Positions 41,901 to 55,016 of a stretch of DNA of 64,000 bases are shown here, one piece after another; position 1 is the stretch's first letter, and the number at the start of each line of letters is the position of its first letter. The translations under genes were made by a program, and so were the position numbers. The notes beneath the pieces were generated by a model, which was not told where the DNA came from, did no database searches, and was given only the letters and a program-made list of their open reading frames with translations. This stretch comes from Trematomus loennbergii (taxonomy: Eukaryota; Chordata; Actinopteri; Perciformes; Nototheniidae): assembly GCA_012861695.1 (NCBI GenBank), contig JAAOOA010000086.1:9318385-9382384 (forward strand), written 5' to 3'.

Positions 41901-44900
41901 TATTTCTGAGGTTTGTCTCTTTCTACCTTTTAGCATCCTCAGGATGACATCTCTGTTGTCCTTGCGGGCTCTGTAGAGGATGTATGTGTTGTTAGATGTG
42001 ACAGGGAAGGACGGTTGCAGCACAGTCATCTGGCTGAAGGCTCCTCTTTGCCTCTCTGTGGACATCGGGGGTACTGCAGCCAGAGTTGGCCTGACATTCT
42101 GTTGCACTTGTTGAACTGACATTGGCAGCTCTTCATGTTCCAGTGGGTTAATCCCCGGGGGTGCTATTGAGGGAGAGAGACATGCAGAGCAGAGCAGAAT
42201 TATACATGGGAGTCTAGTTCTTGTGGAGTTACAGTGAAACCAAGTAAAATAAGAATGACGCAGAATCTTATGCATGATTGCTCACCATCAATGCCCTGTA
42301 GGTGATTTCTGTGGCTGTGCCTCTGTTTGTGCGATGCGCTGTGGTAGCGTGGAGCGGAAGTGGTCTTTGGCCGCTTCCTTTCAGGACAATACCTCAGGCA
42401 GCACACAGCCACTAAGCCCACCAGGGTTGTCAGGAGGAGCAGAGTAGGGACGATGATCACTGCCTGCAAATGCTCCCTTACAACTGAGAGAGAAATTGAT
42501 GTGTAAATGTCAGGGAACAGGAGGAGGCCATTTCCTTTCAGACTTATAGTGCTGGGCTTCTTGTGTGCCCACTGACTTGGTCTGATTTGGTAGAATGTCC
42601 CACAGCAGGAATGTCCTAATTCATAGTTTCTTATATTAAAGTTAGGACAGCACTCACAGCTCTTAAGTCCTCAACGCTCTTTTTTTATTTTGTGCGCCAA
42701 TGTTTAAATGCAAACAATATTCAATTACACTGTGAGGTGGTTTGTGCAGGTTTGGTTTCAGTGTTCTGCTTAGGGTACTATGACGGGACCAATATGTTGC
42801 CTGTAAAAAATGTTGCACCCCCAAAGTGTTGACAGGATGTTCTATAAGAAAATGACATCATCCACCATTAACACCTCTGTTGACATGTTGATTTATAGCT
42901 AGATACAACTGTGATTTCACAAGGCACATCAGTATTTGAAAGAAACACCTTCATTTTTCATTTGTATTTAAAATATATGTTTATTGTATTTATTGGCTGA
43001 ACATCTGTATCAGCCGATAGTCACTTTGTTGACTGCCACGGGCTCTCAGCAGAAAATATGCTCTGATCTGACATCTTGCATGCAACACGGCTAGGATACA
43101 GTAGGTAGTTGCATAGCAAGCTAAACATGCCTTTTAAAATGTTACATTAAATTCATTTACTTTTTCTTGTCGAAGAATGCCATGTTAAAGATTGCTTCCT
43201 ACATTTGTGCGATGGAATTTGTCATTCAAATATAGTCTAATGAAGTGCTGAATGAGTTTAAAACTGTTATTTTGTATATTATTGTAAATATAACAACACA
43301 AAATAAAGACATCGGTATCGTTAAAGGTAGGGTAGGTAAGAATGGAGAAACCAGCTCGAGTGCGCTAGAATTTGAAACTACGCAGCCGAAAGAAATCTGC
43401 CCCTTCCTTCAGACTTCCTTATAGAGCCCCTCCTCCAACACACACGAACGTGCACATGACCAATGAGGGCACGAGATAAGTTTGCGCACGAGATGGAAGG
43501 CTGACAGGCAGGTAGGCCATCCAGTTATTTTAGCCGGGCCGGGGCAGATGATTGGTCGTGCTTTTTACAGCACCACGGCTTCCACAGATGAATTTTATGT
43601 ATTTATTGTCAAAGCATTTAATGTATTCATTGCTATCGGGATGTTAAGAGCATTCCATGGAATATAACAAAAAGTGTTTCTGAAGTGAATTACCAACTCC
43701 ACCTTTAAGCGCCCAAAGTCCTTAGTTCATTGCAAGGGTAAAAGCTATGCAACAAAAATAAGACAATTAACTTTAAAATTGAGTGATGAGAATCATTTAG
43801 ATATACAGGTATGTCAATCATTTATCGATCAGTTTCCAGAAATTCTCCCTCTTCAGTTTTAGATGAATCACATATTTAGACACAGAGCTATACTCTTTAC
43901 TACGGTTTTATTTGAGTATTATTCTCTTTTTTTTTCTGTGATCGTGGAATGCATTTTTCACAATTGTGAGTCATCGTCATGCTTTTGCATTGCTGACTAG
44001 CTCTGCCTTACTTGGTTGATAATAACGTCCTGCTGCATTGTTGCTGCATTACCAACAACTCAATAAGCCTGCACTATCCAGTGGGACTGGCTCAGGTGGC
44101 TGAAGTGGCTCATTCATTGACATTCAGAGAATAAGACATTTAGACATTTCTCTTTTGATAACTCATTTTTTAATAACAATGCCTATAAGGAAATACATAA
44201 GTGTTTCCTGGTTACACAAGGTTAATTAGTATTGCATTATACTTCTTCACTGGACTTTTGTATGGCTTTTGTAGAAGGCATTTTGTATTGCTTTCATTTT
44301 GTTTGCCTTTCATGAAATCGTTTTCTATCTTTCATTTCGACCCTTCACTGACAACCTTTTAACACTCTACAGTAGTAGAACAACACACCCTTATATTACA
44401 TAAGAACATTGCGTTTTAGCCGTAGCAGGAGCCATTCAATCCATCATCCAACACTCCTGAATCCAGTGTTGTTCAAGAAGTATCTGGAATGTAAGCATCA
44501 TGTTCTGGTTGTGCCACATTCTTATGGTGGCCAAGCATTTCTTGTCATTCTCATAAAAGACTGAAACTTGAAGACTCAATACTAGTCCAACATTGTAGTC
44601 TGTTTAGACTCAATATTAAACTTGTTTAACAAAGACATGTGCCATTGCCATTCTATTTAAAATAAAAAGTTAATTCCTGTTAACACACAACTTAACAGAC
44701 ACCTCTTACTGTTGAAAGGTTATATAACGTAGTTGATTGTGTAATCTTAAAGCCTTCCCGACTCTGTCTGTGAGGCAGCTGTTTTATTCCAACTGATTAT
44801 GCAATCCCATATCACCTGGAACCCCTGTATTTCATGCAGCATTATCTAAAGGCTGGATGTTGCAACATCATTGTAGACGTCAGCAGACATTTTCATAGTT

Positions 44901-45799
44901 AAATAAATACAGAACTAATGAGACTCTTTATAGTTGTTAAATACCAATACATTGTCAGATTTGAAGAGTGCAATTTTGTGCTTTTTATTTTTTGTTTACC
45001 AGGACAAAACCTGCAACTGTGGTTTTCATCTCTACATGACCTCTGCAGATACATTCATCGTTCCTCTGATGTACTCAGTGTAATGCCAATTGGCTGTTGT
45101 TTACTTGAATGAAAATACAAAATAACCAGAGAACTAAAAACGTCATATTATATAAATATTATGTTATTGGTGGAGCTAGTCAGTGTCATATTTGCTTTAG
45201 TGTAGCAATGGTGGTCGCTGAGCATCGGCCATTATTTTGATCATGCCGGCACTACACAAAGGTAAGAGTTTGAGTATGTGATGGAGGCTGCCTGACACAA
45301 ATGTATTTAAAGAAAAAAACAAATGGGGCTGTTCATTTGAAGTTGTGTAGATGTAGTTAAACTACTCTTTTTAGTATTTGTGGTTCACTTCTCCCTAACA
45401 CCGTGGATAACCCAAGCACAATACAAGACAATCAACTTGAATTGGCAAGATCAAAGTTCTCCAGGTTAAGCAAGAGCAAATCCTCTAGATTTTGATTAAT
45501 TCCCTAGCTGAAATGTAAGATTAGGAAAGCCACCCTGGCAGTTATTAAATTCAGCTTCAGGAAAATGGTTTGCTTTGAGGTAGATCTAGCTGCTAAATAC
45601 TGGAATATGGGTGTGTCACAGGTTTGCAGGAAGGTGGAATAATGTAAAGAGGGCAAGATAATTGAAGAATAAGCAAGATGAGAAACACAAGACAAAGTGT
45701 AGGTGATGATGAGAGAGAGAGAGGTGAAGAGTGGCAGTCCTTACTACAGAGGTGGTCATCCGGTGCACACAGATCATCGGCCGTGGAGTTGAGTGACAT
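35952..45799 (-). CDS. styk1: STYK1/NOK-like transmembrane kinase-like protein, nine coding exons, one apparent frameshift
   Basis: Single-pass membrane protein with a divergent tyrosine-kinase-like domain. Exons in transcript order: 45799-45745, 42483-42286, 42163-41927, 40258-40074, 39703-39623, 38439-38226, 37972-37932, 37621-37525, 36147-35952. Phases agree and total about 434 residues (human 422). Seen: short N-terminus starting MSLNSTADDLC with one NST site; membrane helix AVIIVPTLLLLTTLVGLVAV; basic stop-transfer; N-lobe VILRMLKG; hinge MMVVEELQHRDLLGYLWKC; catalytic loop IHGNVGSRSVL; KLWGFG in place of DFG; WQAPEVL; VWSFGILLYEMVTLG; C-terminus EAYNYALL, resembling human FYNYSML. Lys in the N-lobe and both catalytic Asp are absent, so this is probably a pseudokinase. 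Exon 38439-38226 lacks one base near 38,350. The GTTGGT donor after 39,623 is weak. The start follows a good acceptor (CCCTCCAG|C ATG). Confidence 0.9.
38450..39277. mobile_element. 828-bp TTAA-flanked MITE in styk1 intron, adjacent to a splice acceptor
   Basis: TTAA at 38,450-38,453 and 39,274-39,277, then AGGTCCCATGTCATG inward from both ends. TTAA duplications are the hallmark of piggyBac-type insertion; no transposase is present. It contains short CA/GT runs. Its left edge is 10 nt from the first base of the styk1 exon beginning at 38,439. Confidence 0.82.
40297..41319. mobile_element. 1,023-bp hAT-like non-autonomous element in styk1 intron
   Basis: The 8-bp duplication GTTGTCAT is exact at 40,289-40,296 and 41,320-41,327. 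Ends read inward as CAGGGGCGTCGCCTGG and CAGTGGCGTCGCCTGG. A (CTCTCTCC) run lies at about 41,005-41,042. No transposase. The element starts 38 nt upstream of the styk1 exon that begins at 40,258. Confidence 0.88.
43321..43708. mobile_element. 388-bp TTAA-flanked MITE in styk1 intron
   Basis: Left end TTAAAGGTAGGGTAGGTAAG; right end TTACCAACTCCACCTTTAA, an imperfect reverse complement. TTAA at both borders. It is the complete relative of the partial copy at 17,128. Confidence 0.75.
43709..45744. other. styk1 intron, nothing recognised
   Basis: AT-rich intron DNA between the first two coding exons. No exon, RNA gene or clear terminal repeats found. Confidence 0.4.
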
Positions 45800-45800
45800 G

Positions 45801-48115
45801 CTGGAGGGAAAAGAGGAACATATAAGATCAACATTACTATCAGTTGGAGGAAGAGATCAACATTACCTCTGCTCAGCAGCCTGCCTAAATCCTCTAAGCT
45901 CAGATACAGGGAGCAGCATCTGTCTCTAAGAACTCTATAAGAACTATATACTGTACAGCTGTAGCTGGTCAAAGTTGCTGGTTCAGATTTGAGCTTTGCT
46001 TTAAGTGCTATCAGTAAAGTTCTGTAAACAGCATACGCCCAGGACTTTCTTTTTTTAATCTCTTCTTACATAACAAATATTAACAGTGAACTCTTTTTTT
46101 ATCTGGACTCTCACAGCAAATATCAAAAGCAGTGTTTGACAGCTTGTTTTCTATGTGTATAGTCAACCAGTTACACAGATAATAGAGGAGCAGAGATCAG
46201 CATTACCATCGCTCAGCACTGACCCAAAATCCATAAAAGCCTTGAAAGGATAACCTGGCATTAGGAAGCCCATTAAACTTCTCAAGTCACAAACATGATA
46301 TACCAGCTTTATTTGATCTTAACGTTTCCCTAGAACTGTTAAAGTCTTGCATCAGGAGGGTTATTTTTACCACACAGTAAATTGTGATTTGGGTTGAACA
46401 TTTGCATAGTATTGACTACTCCTGGTCTAGGATCTTCTCTTTATTCTTGGTCCAATTCTAAAAAAGGCAGCAATGAGGCATTGGTCTAGTTACTACACAA
46501 ATCTTCACGTGACAGTCACCAGCTTAAAGGGACATAAGTTGTCCTGTATTCTCTCCGTTTGTTCTTGTGGAATAATGTGAATGATCAGTGCTAGCCAATA
46601 AACCAGCTACCTTGTGTATTCAACTAGTATCACCATGGACTGAATTAGAGTATACAGTCGGAAGGGAATAATAAAACTGAAAGGCTCCTAATATAATTGC
46701 CGTTGTTGCTGACCTGGTCAAAGTCTAGACACTTCTCTATGCAGGAAATCTTCTGATACTGTGCTCTTAGTGTTTTCATTTTTTTGTCAAGCAAATTGCC
46801 ATGTGTTGAAAGGTGCAATAAAAATAAACATGCCTTGCCTTGCCTAGGTTTCACATCAATTATCCTTTAAAAGCAAACATTTTTCGTCATCTCCTTTGTG
46901 GGGCGTCACAAGTCAGTGAAAAAGCACAATAATACATAGACAATAAAGCAAACTAAGTGGCAGAACACAATATGCCTACGTTTTTTCAAACGCGCACCTT
47001 TTCCACGACAGCTCATAAATGGTAAAGCACACAGCTGCTTCCAGTATGCCCTGGAAACCACTTTGTGCAAGTGAGGCACATTGTTTGTTTAACAAATGTT
47101 GACAATAGTGTGGTCTGTCAGCCTGGAATAACTTTCATGCCTGAGATTGATTTACAACAGTATCATGCCAACAGTAACACAACCTGAAATCAACATATTC
47201 ACACACCATGTACTTAAGAAGTCCTAGTACACAGTGTAACAGAAGTTAGGTCAAACGAACAGCTATTTAGCCTGTTAATTGTATAAATGTTATCAATGTT
47301 GGCACATATCAAAGGGATGGGCTGCATCAAGTAAGAACAAAAAGTTGTTTAACCACAAAACAAATAAAGAAAAGGCTGCCTCCTCATTAAAACAGTTTGC
47401 TTTCTTAAAATGTTAGCTATTTAAGAACTATGTAATATAAAACAATTAGTACATAGGTGTTTGGAAATTAAACCATGTTGAAACCGTTTTTTCTGCAAAT
47501 GTATGACTTATAATGTTTTTATTTAACAGTGACTTCTTAAAGGTCAATGTTCCCTTACCTAACAAACTTCAGGGTTATTGGTTTGCTAGCCTCTGTTGAT
47601 ATTGCTTTAAATGTAGTTTCTGTCAATTCAATACAACTAAGCACTACATGTACATTTGCTCCTTACCTGACATATCTTTATGCTGGAAAAGGTTTATTGG
47701 AAATGTGTTTATGAGCAGCTTGTATGTTGTCACTCAAATAATGTTGAAGAAATGTTCTCATGCCTTCCTTGTCCTTCTCATTTTCATCTCAAACCACAGG
47801 CCGTTGTTGTGTTGTAAGGGTTCTACTGTATCATTAGAGTGAAGACACTTTACAGTACAGGTGTGTTCATGACCTCTTTGGTGTGTTAACAATGCAGCGT
47901 CATCCTCACCTCATCAGCTCATCAGAGCGTGGAAAGATCTTATTATAGAGTGTGTACGTGTGCTCAAAAAACACAATCCCTTACGAGATCACACTGGTAT
48001 GAAGTAGGCAATTTCTAAGGGATGACTTAAAGAGAATGGATTTCACTTAACCAGTTTGTCCACATTGTTCTCCCACATTCATATGCGCCAATACCACTCC
48101 TGAAGGCTGGCCATG

Positions 48116-48147
<32 letters not shown>

Positions 48148-48518
48148 CACACCACACACACACACACAACACACACAACACACCACACACACACACACAC
48201 ACCATGAGAGCAGACACTAAAAACCACATAGACATGTTTATCCACACAACTACAAAATGGGGGTCAAAACCCACTAAATGTATAAAGATGAACGTATGAC
48301 TTAGGAAGTTAGAAAGTAGTACCATCTACTCACACATATGCCTTGATGTGTACATATTTACACACAAAATAATGCAACATAATTGACACAAGCGCATATT
48401 GTGATACAAACTTTCATATTTTGTCCCAAGTTAGATTTGAGCTGGAAAAGTGAGTTTCAGTCACAATCACAGTATATCATTTGCCCAAATAGTTGTTTGT
48501 AACATTTGTTTCTCTTAC
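45801..48518. other. probable styk1 5' intron
   Basis: No coding exon is supported. The acceptor at 45,801-45,802 and the donor at 48,518-48,517 (minus strand) suggest that this whole stretch is an intron in the styk1 5' UTR. It contains a CA microsatellite at about 48,118-48,202. Confidence 0.4.
48118..48202. repeat. interrupted (CA)n microsatellite
   Basis: CA repeats broken several times by ACA and CCA steps. Confidence 0.95.
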
Positions 48519-48600
48519 CTGGCCAACCTTCTACGACTGTTCAGGTGTCTGTGTGCTCCTCCAAACCAAAACATGCAGTCTGCTGACCCTGTGTAGAGTT
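48519..48600 (-). other. styk1: candidate non-coding first exon of styk1
   Basis: On the minus strand the sequence GAAGGTTGGCCAG is followed by GTAAGAG, a near-ideal donor (exon end 48,519). The downstream coding exon at 45,800 has a good acceptor just before its ATG and so needs an upstream donor. The 5' limit is arbitrary. No promoter motif was recognised. Confidence 0.4.
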
Positions 48601-48619
48601 GTATTCAAGTCCATCCTCT

Positions 48620-49053
48620 CAGTTTTCATGTTATCATAGTTGGTGTGCAGTTTAGAGTGATATCCACAGGAAGACACATTTCTAGGGTAGATACTGTGAA
48701 AGTTACTTTCTATTGCGCTGTCACCAGTCAGGTCTGTTTTCTGTCGCGTTTGTTTTTCTTTTCTCTCTCTGTGACTCTCTCTCTCTCAGGTTGGCCACAC
48801 CCACCCCTCCAACACTTTTTACATGCATCTCCTTATCAACTGCACACACCTTGCATTCAGTTTTATATTTGCTATGTGCACGATTGTCTGTCATAGTTGA
48901 TGTGTGTCGAGTTTCCAGACATGTCAATACATTTGTCAACTTGTTTATTACTACTGTAGGCAGAAAGGCAACATGATGTATTTTCTGACCCCCACCATGT
49001 GTTTACTTTAAATGGTCAAGGTAAAATATCAAAAAATAACTATATATATATAT

Positions 49054-49086
<33 letters not shown>

Positions 49087-50068
49087 TATTATAATAATAA
49101 TAATAATAATACATGTTATTTATATAGCACTTCCTGGTGCTCAAAGCGTAATATAATACATCACTGAAGCAGTCTGAAGCGGTTTGAAACATTTCAGTAA
49201 GTGTTGGCTTTGCCTCATGGCCACTAAGGAGTATTTCCCTAAAGTCAAAAAGCAAACATTTTAAGAAACCGCAAAACTGTTGTTAGACTTGTCAGCTTGC
49301 GTATATTGTCTTTTCTCAGTGTGGAAAAATGTAGACATTTTCACAGGGTCCAAAATAAGAGATATAAACATTGACGTTTATGTGCATCTACTCATATGAA
49401 AAATGCCTTTGTCCTTGCCTCAAAGAGGTTTGGTGACTTGTCGAGACATTCAAGATAAACGCTAGTAGATAAAATAAGATGAATGAGTATTTAAAGCTTC
49501 TATTGTATGGTAATGGTGCGATCATTTTTATTTACTGTGTTCATGCTGGCAAGATATAAAAGAAACGGACTCCGATGCTCTTATCACTTTTATTTGAGCC
49601 AAAGGCGTGACACTGGCTTGCGTGCATGTGTGTATTACTGTATTTATCACGTGGTGCATCACCCTTCACCCTCTTCCCTTTGTAAAGTCAAGCTGCTGAC
49701 ACACCCAGACTCTGACATCACTTTGTCAGGTTTCAACATAGCCATTCTCTATCCATCCGGAACTAAAATGTTTCACAAGTTTAATGGACTCTCATTTACT
49801 GTTCTGTGTGTTTCCACAAATGTAATAGCCAGGGTTTGTTTGTTAGCCATTTGTCTAAGTGCATGTTCATTTAGACAGACACTGATATTATGACTTTTAC
49901 ATTTATTAGGTTGAAAGCTTTTGCCTTTAATTCTGTTGGTTTGTACATGTTATAGCTATGATGATGTAGTTTGTTTTTGTGAAAGGACATTTGTTTTTGT
50001 TTTTTCACTTGCAAGCAGGATGTTAACTAAAAGGAAACAGAATAAAGACATGTTTACTGTCCCCAACC
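48620..50068. other. intergenic, short repeats only
   Basis: Contains AT and (TTA)n runs at about 49,039-49,115, followed by TTTATATAGCACTTCCTGGT, a familiar fish repeat tail. No gene was recognised. Confidence 0.45.
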
Positions 50069-50101
50069 CATTTCAACACAGTAGAGCAGTCGGTAGGAGT
50101 T
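50069..50101. repeat. 33-bp direct repeat flanking the second LINE (left copy)
   Basis: Starts CATTTCAACACAGTAGAGCA. The partner at 54,511-54,543 differs at two positions, both T to C. Together they look like a long target-site duplication around the LINE region at 50,102-54,510. Confidence 0.7.
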
Positions 50102-53100
50102 TATGTCTTTATGTCTTTATTAGGATCCCCATTAGCACTAGCATGAGCATTGGCTATTCTTCCTGGGGTCCTCACACACACAAAACATACATAAACATAC
50201 ATACAACAAAATTAAAACAAAACAAAACAGCTCTAATTTCATGCAATTTACAGTGCTGTATGAAGTGAAAACTAAAATGGTCATCCAATTATCGCCATCC
50301 TAAGGCCAAACAAAAGTAAATACAAATAAGTGTACATAATAATATGCATACATAGCCACAGACACAGTTCAAATACTTTATAATACTTAAATAATTTTTT
50401 AGCAACCTTTTGAAATGTACTTGAGAATTTTCCTGAATGATGTGGACCGGTAAAGAGTTCCAGCTGACCATGGCTCTGTACAGACTGTTTTCTGTCCCAT
50501 ATTTGATTTAGATTTGGGTAATACAAACCTTCCTTCTATTGTATGTCGTGTTTGATAGTTATGTTGTGCATATTGCGCTATAAACCTTTGTGATAATATA
50601 TCTGGTGAGTGAGTCACTGTAATATTTCTGACAAATTAACAAAATATAAGTTGACCTCTGTCTGACAGTTAACCATTTCAGTGTCTCCAGCATTTCAGTG
50701 ACTCTGGTTCTGTAGGAGCACTGCAGTGCACATCGTGCTGCCTTATTTTGTGCTACTTGTAGTTTGTTTAAATCTTTTTCAGCAGCACTAGACCATATAA
50801 CCAAACAATAATCAAGCTGCGACAGAACCAAAGCATCCAAAACTGTCTACTGACATCCATTGGCAAATATTTTACAATTCTTTTTACAAGTGACACACCC
50901 CTTCCCATTTTACATACAACATTATCAATTTGTTTAGACCAAGATATTTATGATCCAGGGTTATACCTAGCAATTTTGTCTCCTTGACCTGTTCAATTTA
51001 ATATGGTTTAAATGTAGTTGCAATTTTGGTTCACCTTTTAACTGATGATTTGATCCTATTAATAAGATTTTGTTTTTCCCGCATTAAGTACCAACTTATT
51101 ATTTATGACCCACTCTGATATCAGTAGTAGATCGTCACTCTCTTGTAGTTGATGCTGCATAATATATTGTTGAGTCATCTGCATACATTACAATTTTAGC
51201 TTTTTCTAACACTAATGGTAGGTCATTTGTAAAAATAGAAAATAAAAGTGGTCCCAAACAACTACCCTGAGGTACTCCACAAGTGACTGTTTTCATCTTT
51301 GAGAGACTTCCATTAAAAAAAACAGTTTGACTTCGATTTGTCAGGTAACTTTCTAACCACCTCAGCGTTTCAAAATTAAAACCATATTGTTCCAGCTTGT
51401 GTAACAACAAAGAATGGTCAATGACATCAAAAGCAGAACTAAAATCAAGTAGTACTGCACCCACTAACTTCCTATTATCTAGTTCGCCCTTCCAGTCATC
51501 TGTCATTTGTGTTAAAGCGGTGCATGTCGAATGGCCAGGTCTGTAAGCATGTTGATACACAGTATTAAGTTTGTTACCTTCAAAGTATTTTTGTATTTGA
51601 TTGAAAATTATTCTCTCCATTATCTTTGCTAATGCTGGTAATAAACTTATTGGGCGGCTATTTGTACCAGAAAATGGTCCAGCTGGATTTTTTGCAAGTG
51701 GAATAATTTTTGCTATTTTCCATGCCTGTGGGCAAATACATTTATCAATACTCAAATTTATAATATGACAGATAGGCTCTGCAACAAAATTAGCAACATA
51801 TCTAAGAAATGTACCAACTAAATTATCCACTCCTGGTGGTTTATCATTACATTTACCTAGTAGACATTCAACATCTGTAATTGTCACTTTTTCTATTTTA
51901 AATGTACACTTCTTATTTTTCATAATTAAATCATTTATTAGAAATGTGGAGTTACTATTTATAGTTTGATTCATATTTCTCCTCAAATGTTTTACTTTAT
52001 CAAGAAAATAATCATTCAGATAATTAGCAATTTGTACTGGTTTTGTCAAAATGTCCCTTCCACCTCAAGATATGTTGAGGTGGATTTCGGCTTACGGCCC
52101 ATCATGCCATTCACTAAACTCCACAGTTTTTTCTTGTCATCCTTTATCTCTTTAATTTTATTTCCATAATACAATTGTTTTTTTTTTTTTATTTAATGCT
52201 GTAACATAATTCCTTAACCTTCTATAAATGTGCCCATCTGACTCATAACTTGATGAGAGAGCTACATGTTTTGCATCATCTCTTTGTTTCATTAGATCCC
52301 TTAATTCCTCATCTAACCAGGGTGCTCTAAAGTTCCTTACTGTCTGCTTTCTAAGTGGTGCATGTTTATCAATCACCTGCATAAATAACAATTAAAGACA
52401 TCAAGAGCATCATCTGGATCGACTTTCCAAAAACATGTTTCCAACATATCTTTTGAACATCCTGTATAAATGACTCTTCACAAAAATATTTCATTGATCT
52501 CCTCACAATTACTTTTGGTCCTGCTTTTGGCACCTTTGTCTTTCTCACGATAATTATTAAATTATGATCAGTACACCCTACTGGAATTGATATTGCCTGA
52601 GAACATACATGGCTAAAATTAGTAAATATATGATCAATACAAGTTGCACTTTTTGACCCATCTTTCTTTATGCATATCCTAGTAGGTTTAGTCACCATTT
52701 GTACCAAGTTACATGTATAGTTATTGTCTGCAGCTTGTTTTTAAGGGCACAGTGCAACATATTCCAGTCAATATTTAAATCTCCGATAAAATAAATCCTC
52801 TGTCAAGATCACAAACTTTATCTAACATTTCACATAATTTGTCTAAATAAATTAAGTTTGCATTTGGAGGTCTGTAACAACATCCTACCAACAAAGGTTT
52901 CAAGTGAGGTAAATGAATTTGCAACCAAAGTACTTCAATATCAGCAGACATCAAATCATATCTCACTTTAGCTGGTATTTGCTTTTGAATGTATACTGCC
53001 ACCCCACCTCCATATGCATTCCTGTCCTTTCTAAATATATATCCATCAATGTCCACAGCAGCGTCATTAAATGTGTCATCTAAGTGAGTTTCAGATATTG

Positions 53101-54510
53101 CTAACAAATGAATACCACATGATAATATTTCCTCTATCTCAGACACTTTATTTCTTAGACTACATATATTTATATGAGCCAATTTAAACCCTTTACTTGG
53201 TAACTTATTCAACATTAAGATGGCAATTTAAATGTTATCTCTTTTTCACTTCCTATCAAATTGAGAGCTGAACTAAAACATACATGTAACACAATTTCAA
53301 CCACACACACCATCACATACATAACCCAACATTTATCTGCACATAGATTGCTATAGATAGATAGATAGATAGATAGTACTTTATTGATCCCAAATTGGGA
53401 AATTGTTGTTGTTAAAGCAGCATAAAAGGCATTTTACAATAAAACAAAACTACAAGAATAGAAAGTAAAATAAAATATAAAATATACATGCAGATATTAT
53501 ATATATATATATACAAATATATATATATTCAAAATATATGACATTATGTAATATGGAGTATAAATATTGAACAGATTATATGAGTAAAATGTACAACGTG
53601 GTTTTATTTCAGAGAAACTATGGAGCAGAGAGTTCTCTTCCAGCCAGAGGTGATTTGTTGTACAGTATTATTGCAGTGGGCAGGAATGTTTTCCAGTATC
53701 TGTCCTTGTGACAGGGGAGCTGCAGCAGTCTGTTGGAGAAGGAGCTCCGTTGACTGTCCAGCTGCAGGTGGAGAGGATGGGTGGGGTTATCCATGATGGA
53801 CAGCAGCCTGTTCAGTGTCCTCCTCTCCACCACAGCTTCAAAGGGGTCCAGCTTGATGCCGATGACTGACCCAGCTTTCCTGATCAGTTTATTGATCCTG
53901 CTGGTGTCACCGTCTCTTATGCTGCCCCCCCAGCAGACCGCAGCAAAGAAGAGTGCACTATAAATGTGCATACTCACTCGCTCAATTAGACGAGCCTCCT
54001 GGTAGCTCCCAAACATTTTTAAATAATAGTATGAAATGAAATAGATTCATGGTAATGTCTCGCAACACTAGATCTAATCAATACATCAAAATTACATTTC
54101 AGGAGGAATGAACAACAATAGAGACCAGTTAAAATTGGTCTCTATTCAAAATCTAATAAACATAAATTCATACTCGCAGATGATTAAGTAAATAACTTCA
54201 AATAAATGCGTAGATAACTCATAGACCAGTGAATATTGGCCTACAAGAAATAAACAATTGTGGAAATCACCAAAACTGCAACAATTCCCATTTTCATAAT
54301 TCAATTAATTTCTTCTCCTATATCTATAATCATACCATCTATCAGGTCATGTCCATCAGTCATTTCCCACCTTCATTTCTGGTTTGAACTGAAACCGGGC
54401 TTATCACTGTTTTATAGAAATGCTCAGCTTCACTACAGTCCCGATAAAGTTTGGTTTGTCCATTGAAGGTTACGATGAGCGTTGCAGGGAACATAGTCCA
54501 TGCCTCACCT
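50102..54510 (-). mobile_element. LINE (APE-RT), near full length, frames decayed, with a nested LINE
   Basis: Minus strand. Endonuclease at 53,215-52,775 (KLAHINICSLRNKV, AISETHLDD, YGGGVAVYI, VGCCYRPPN). A middle part follows at 52,700-52,160. Reverse transcriptase at 52,049-51,135 shows AYRPGHSTCTAL, LLDFSSAFDVIDH, GVPQGSCLGPLLF and catalytic YADD. The C-terminal part is at 50,840-50,560. The 3' end near 50,102 carries a TTTATGTC-type short repeat. Frame breaks make it inactive. CR1/L2/Rex1 group; exact clade uncertain. Confidence 0.82.
53352..54015 (-). mobile_element. 5'-truncated LINE fragment nested in the 50-54 kb LINE
   Basis: The 3' tail is ATAGATAG repeats plus TACTTTATTGATCCC at 53,352-53,395. 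A continuous C-terminal reading frame runs 54,016-53,618 (SALFFAAVCWGGSI, DKLIRKAGSVIG-like block, FLPTAIILYN). This is the post-RT part of another fish LINE and differs from the host element. Confidence 0.75.
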
Positions 54511-54543
54511 CATTTCAACACAGCAGAGCAGCCGGTAGGAGTT
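54511..54543. repeat. 33-bp direct repeat flanking the second LINE (right copy)
   Basis: CATTTCAACACAGCAGAGCA and following bases match 50,069-50,101 at 31 of 33 positions. Confidence 0.7.
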
Positions 54544-55016
54544 GCTAGTGCAACAACAAATAAACCCTAGCTTAGTACACAAAACAGTGTATTTGTGTTT
54601 GATGGAGCTCAGTCTCATCTAAAGCTGCCATGGATTGACTCCTGTCATTTCAATAGTAGTTTATACCCAGTGTCCCTTAAGAAGTTCAGCAAATAGTATT
54701 TTGGACAGTATACGGATTCACTTCGGCATTTAGTTTTCTGCTTACTTTACTTCCAAGAGGTGAGCGTGAGCTTGGGGCATGTAGGGGGAAACCCCTGCTG
54801 GAGCTAGTTTTCACCATGTCAGAATGCGTGAGAGAGTGCGAGTGTGTTTCTGTGGGGGTCCATGCGTGTGTATGTCTATCCCGGTGTGGTCCTGCAGCAT
54901 GTGTGTGTGTGTATGTGTGTGTGTTGGAGTCTCCTGGCTGGGTGTCCAGCTCGTCCTGGTAATGCTGAGACAGACGGTGAGCGGGTGGGTTTATTTTTGG
55001 GTCAGTGACAGTGTCA

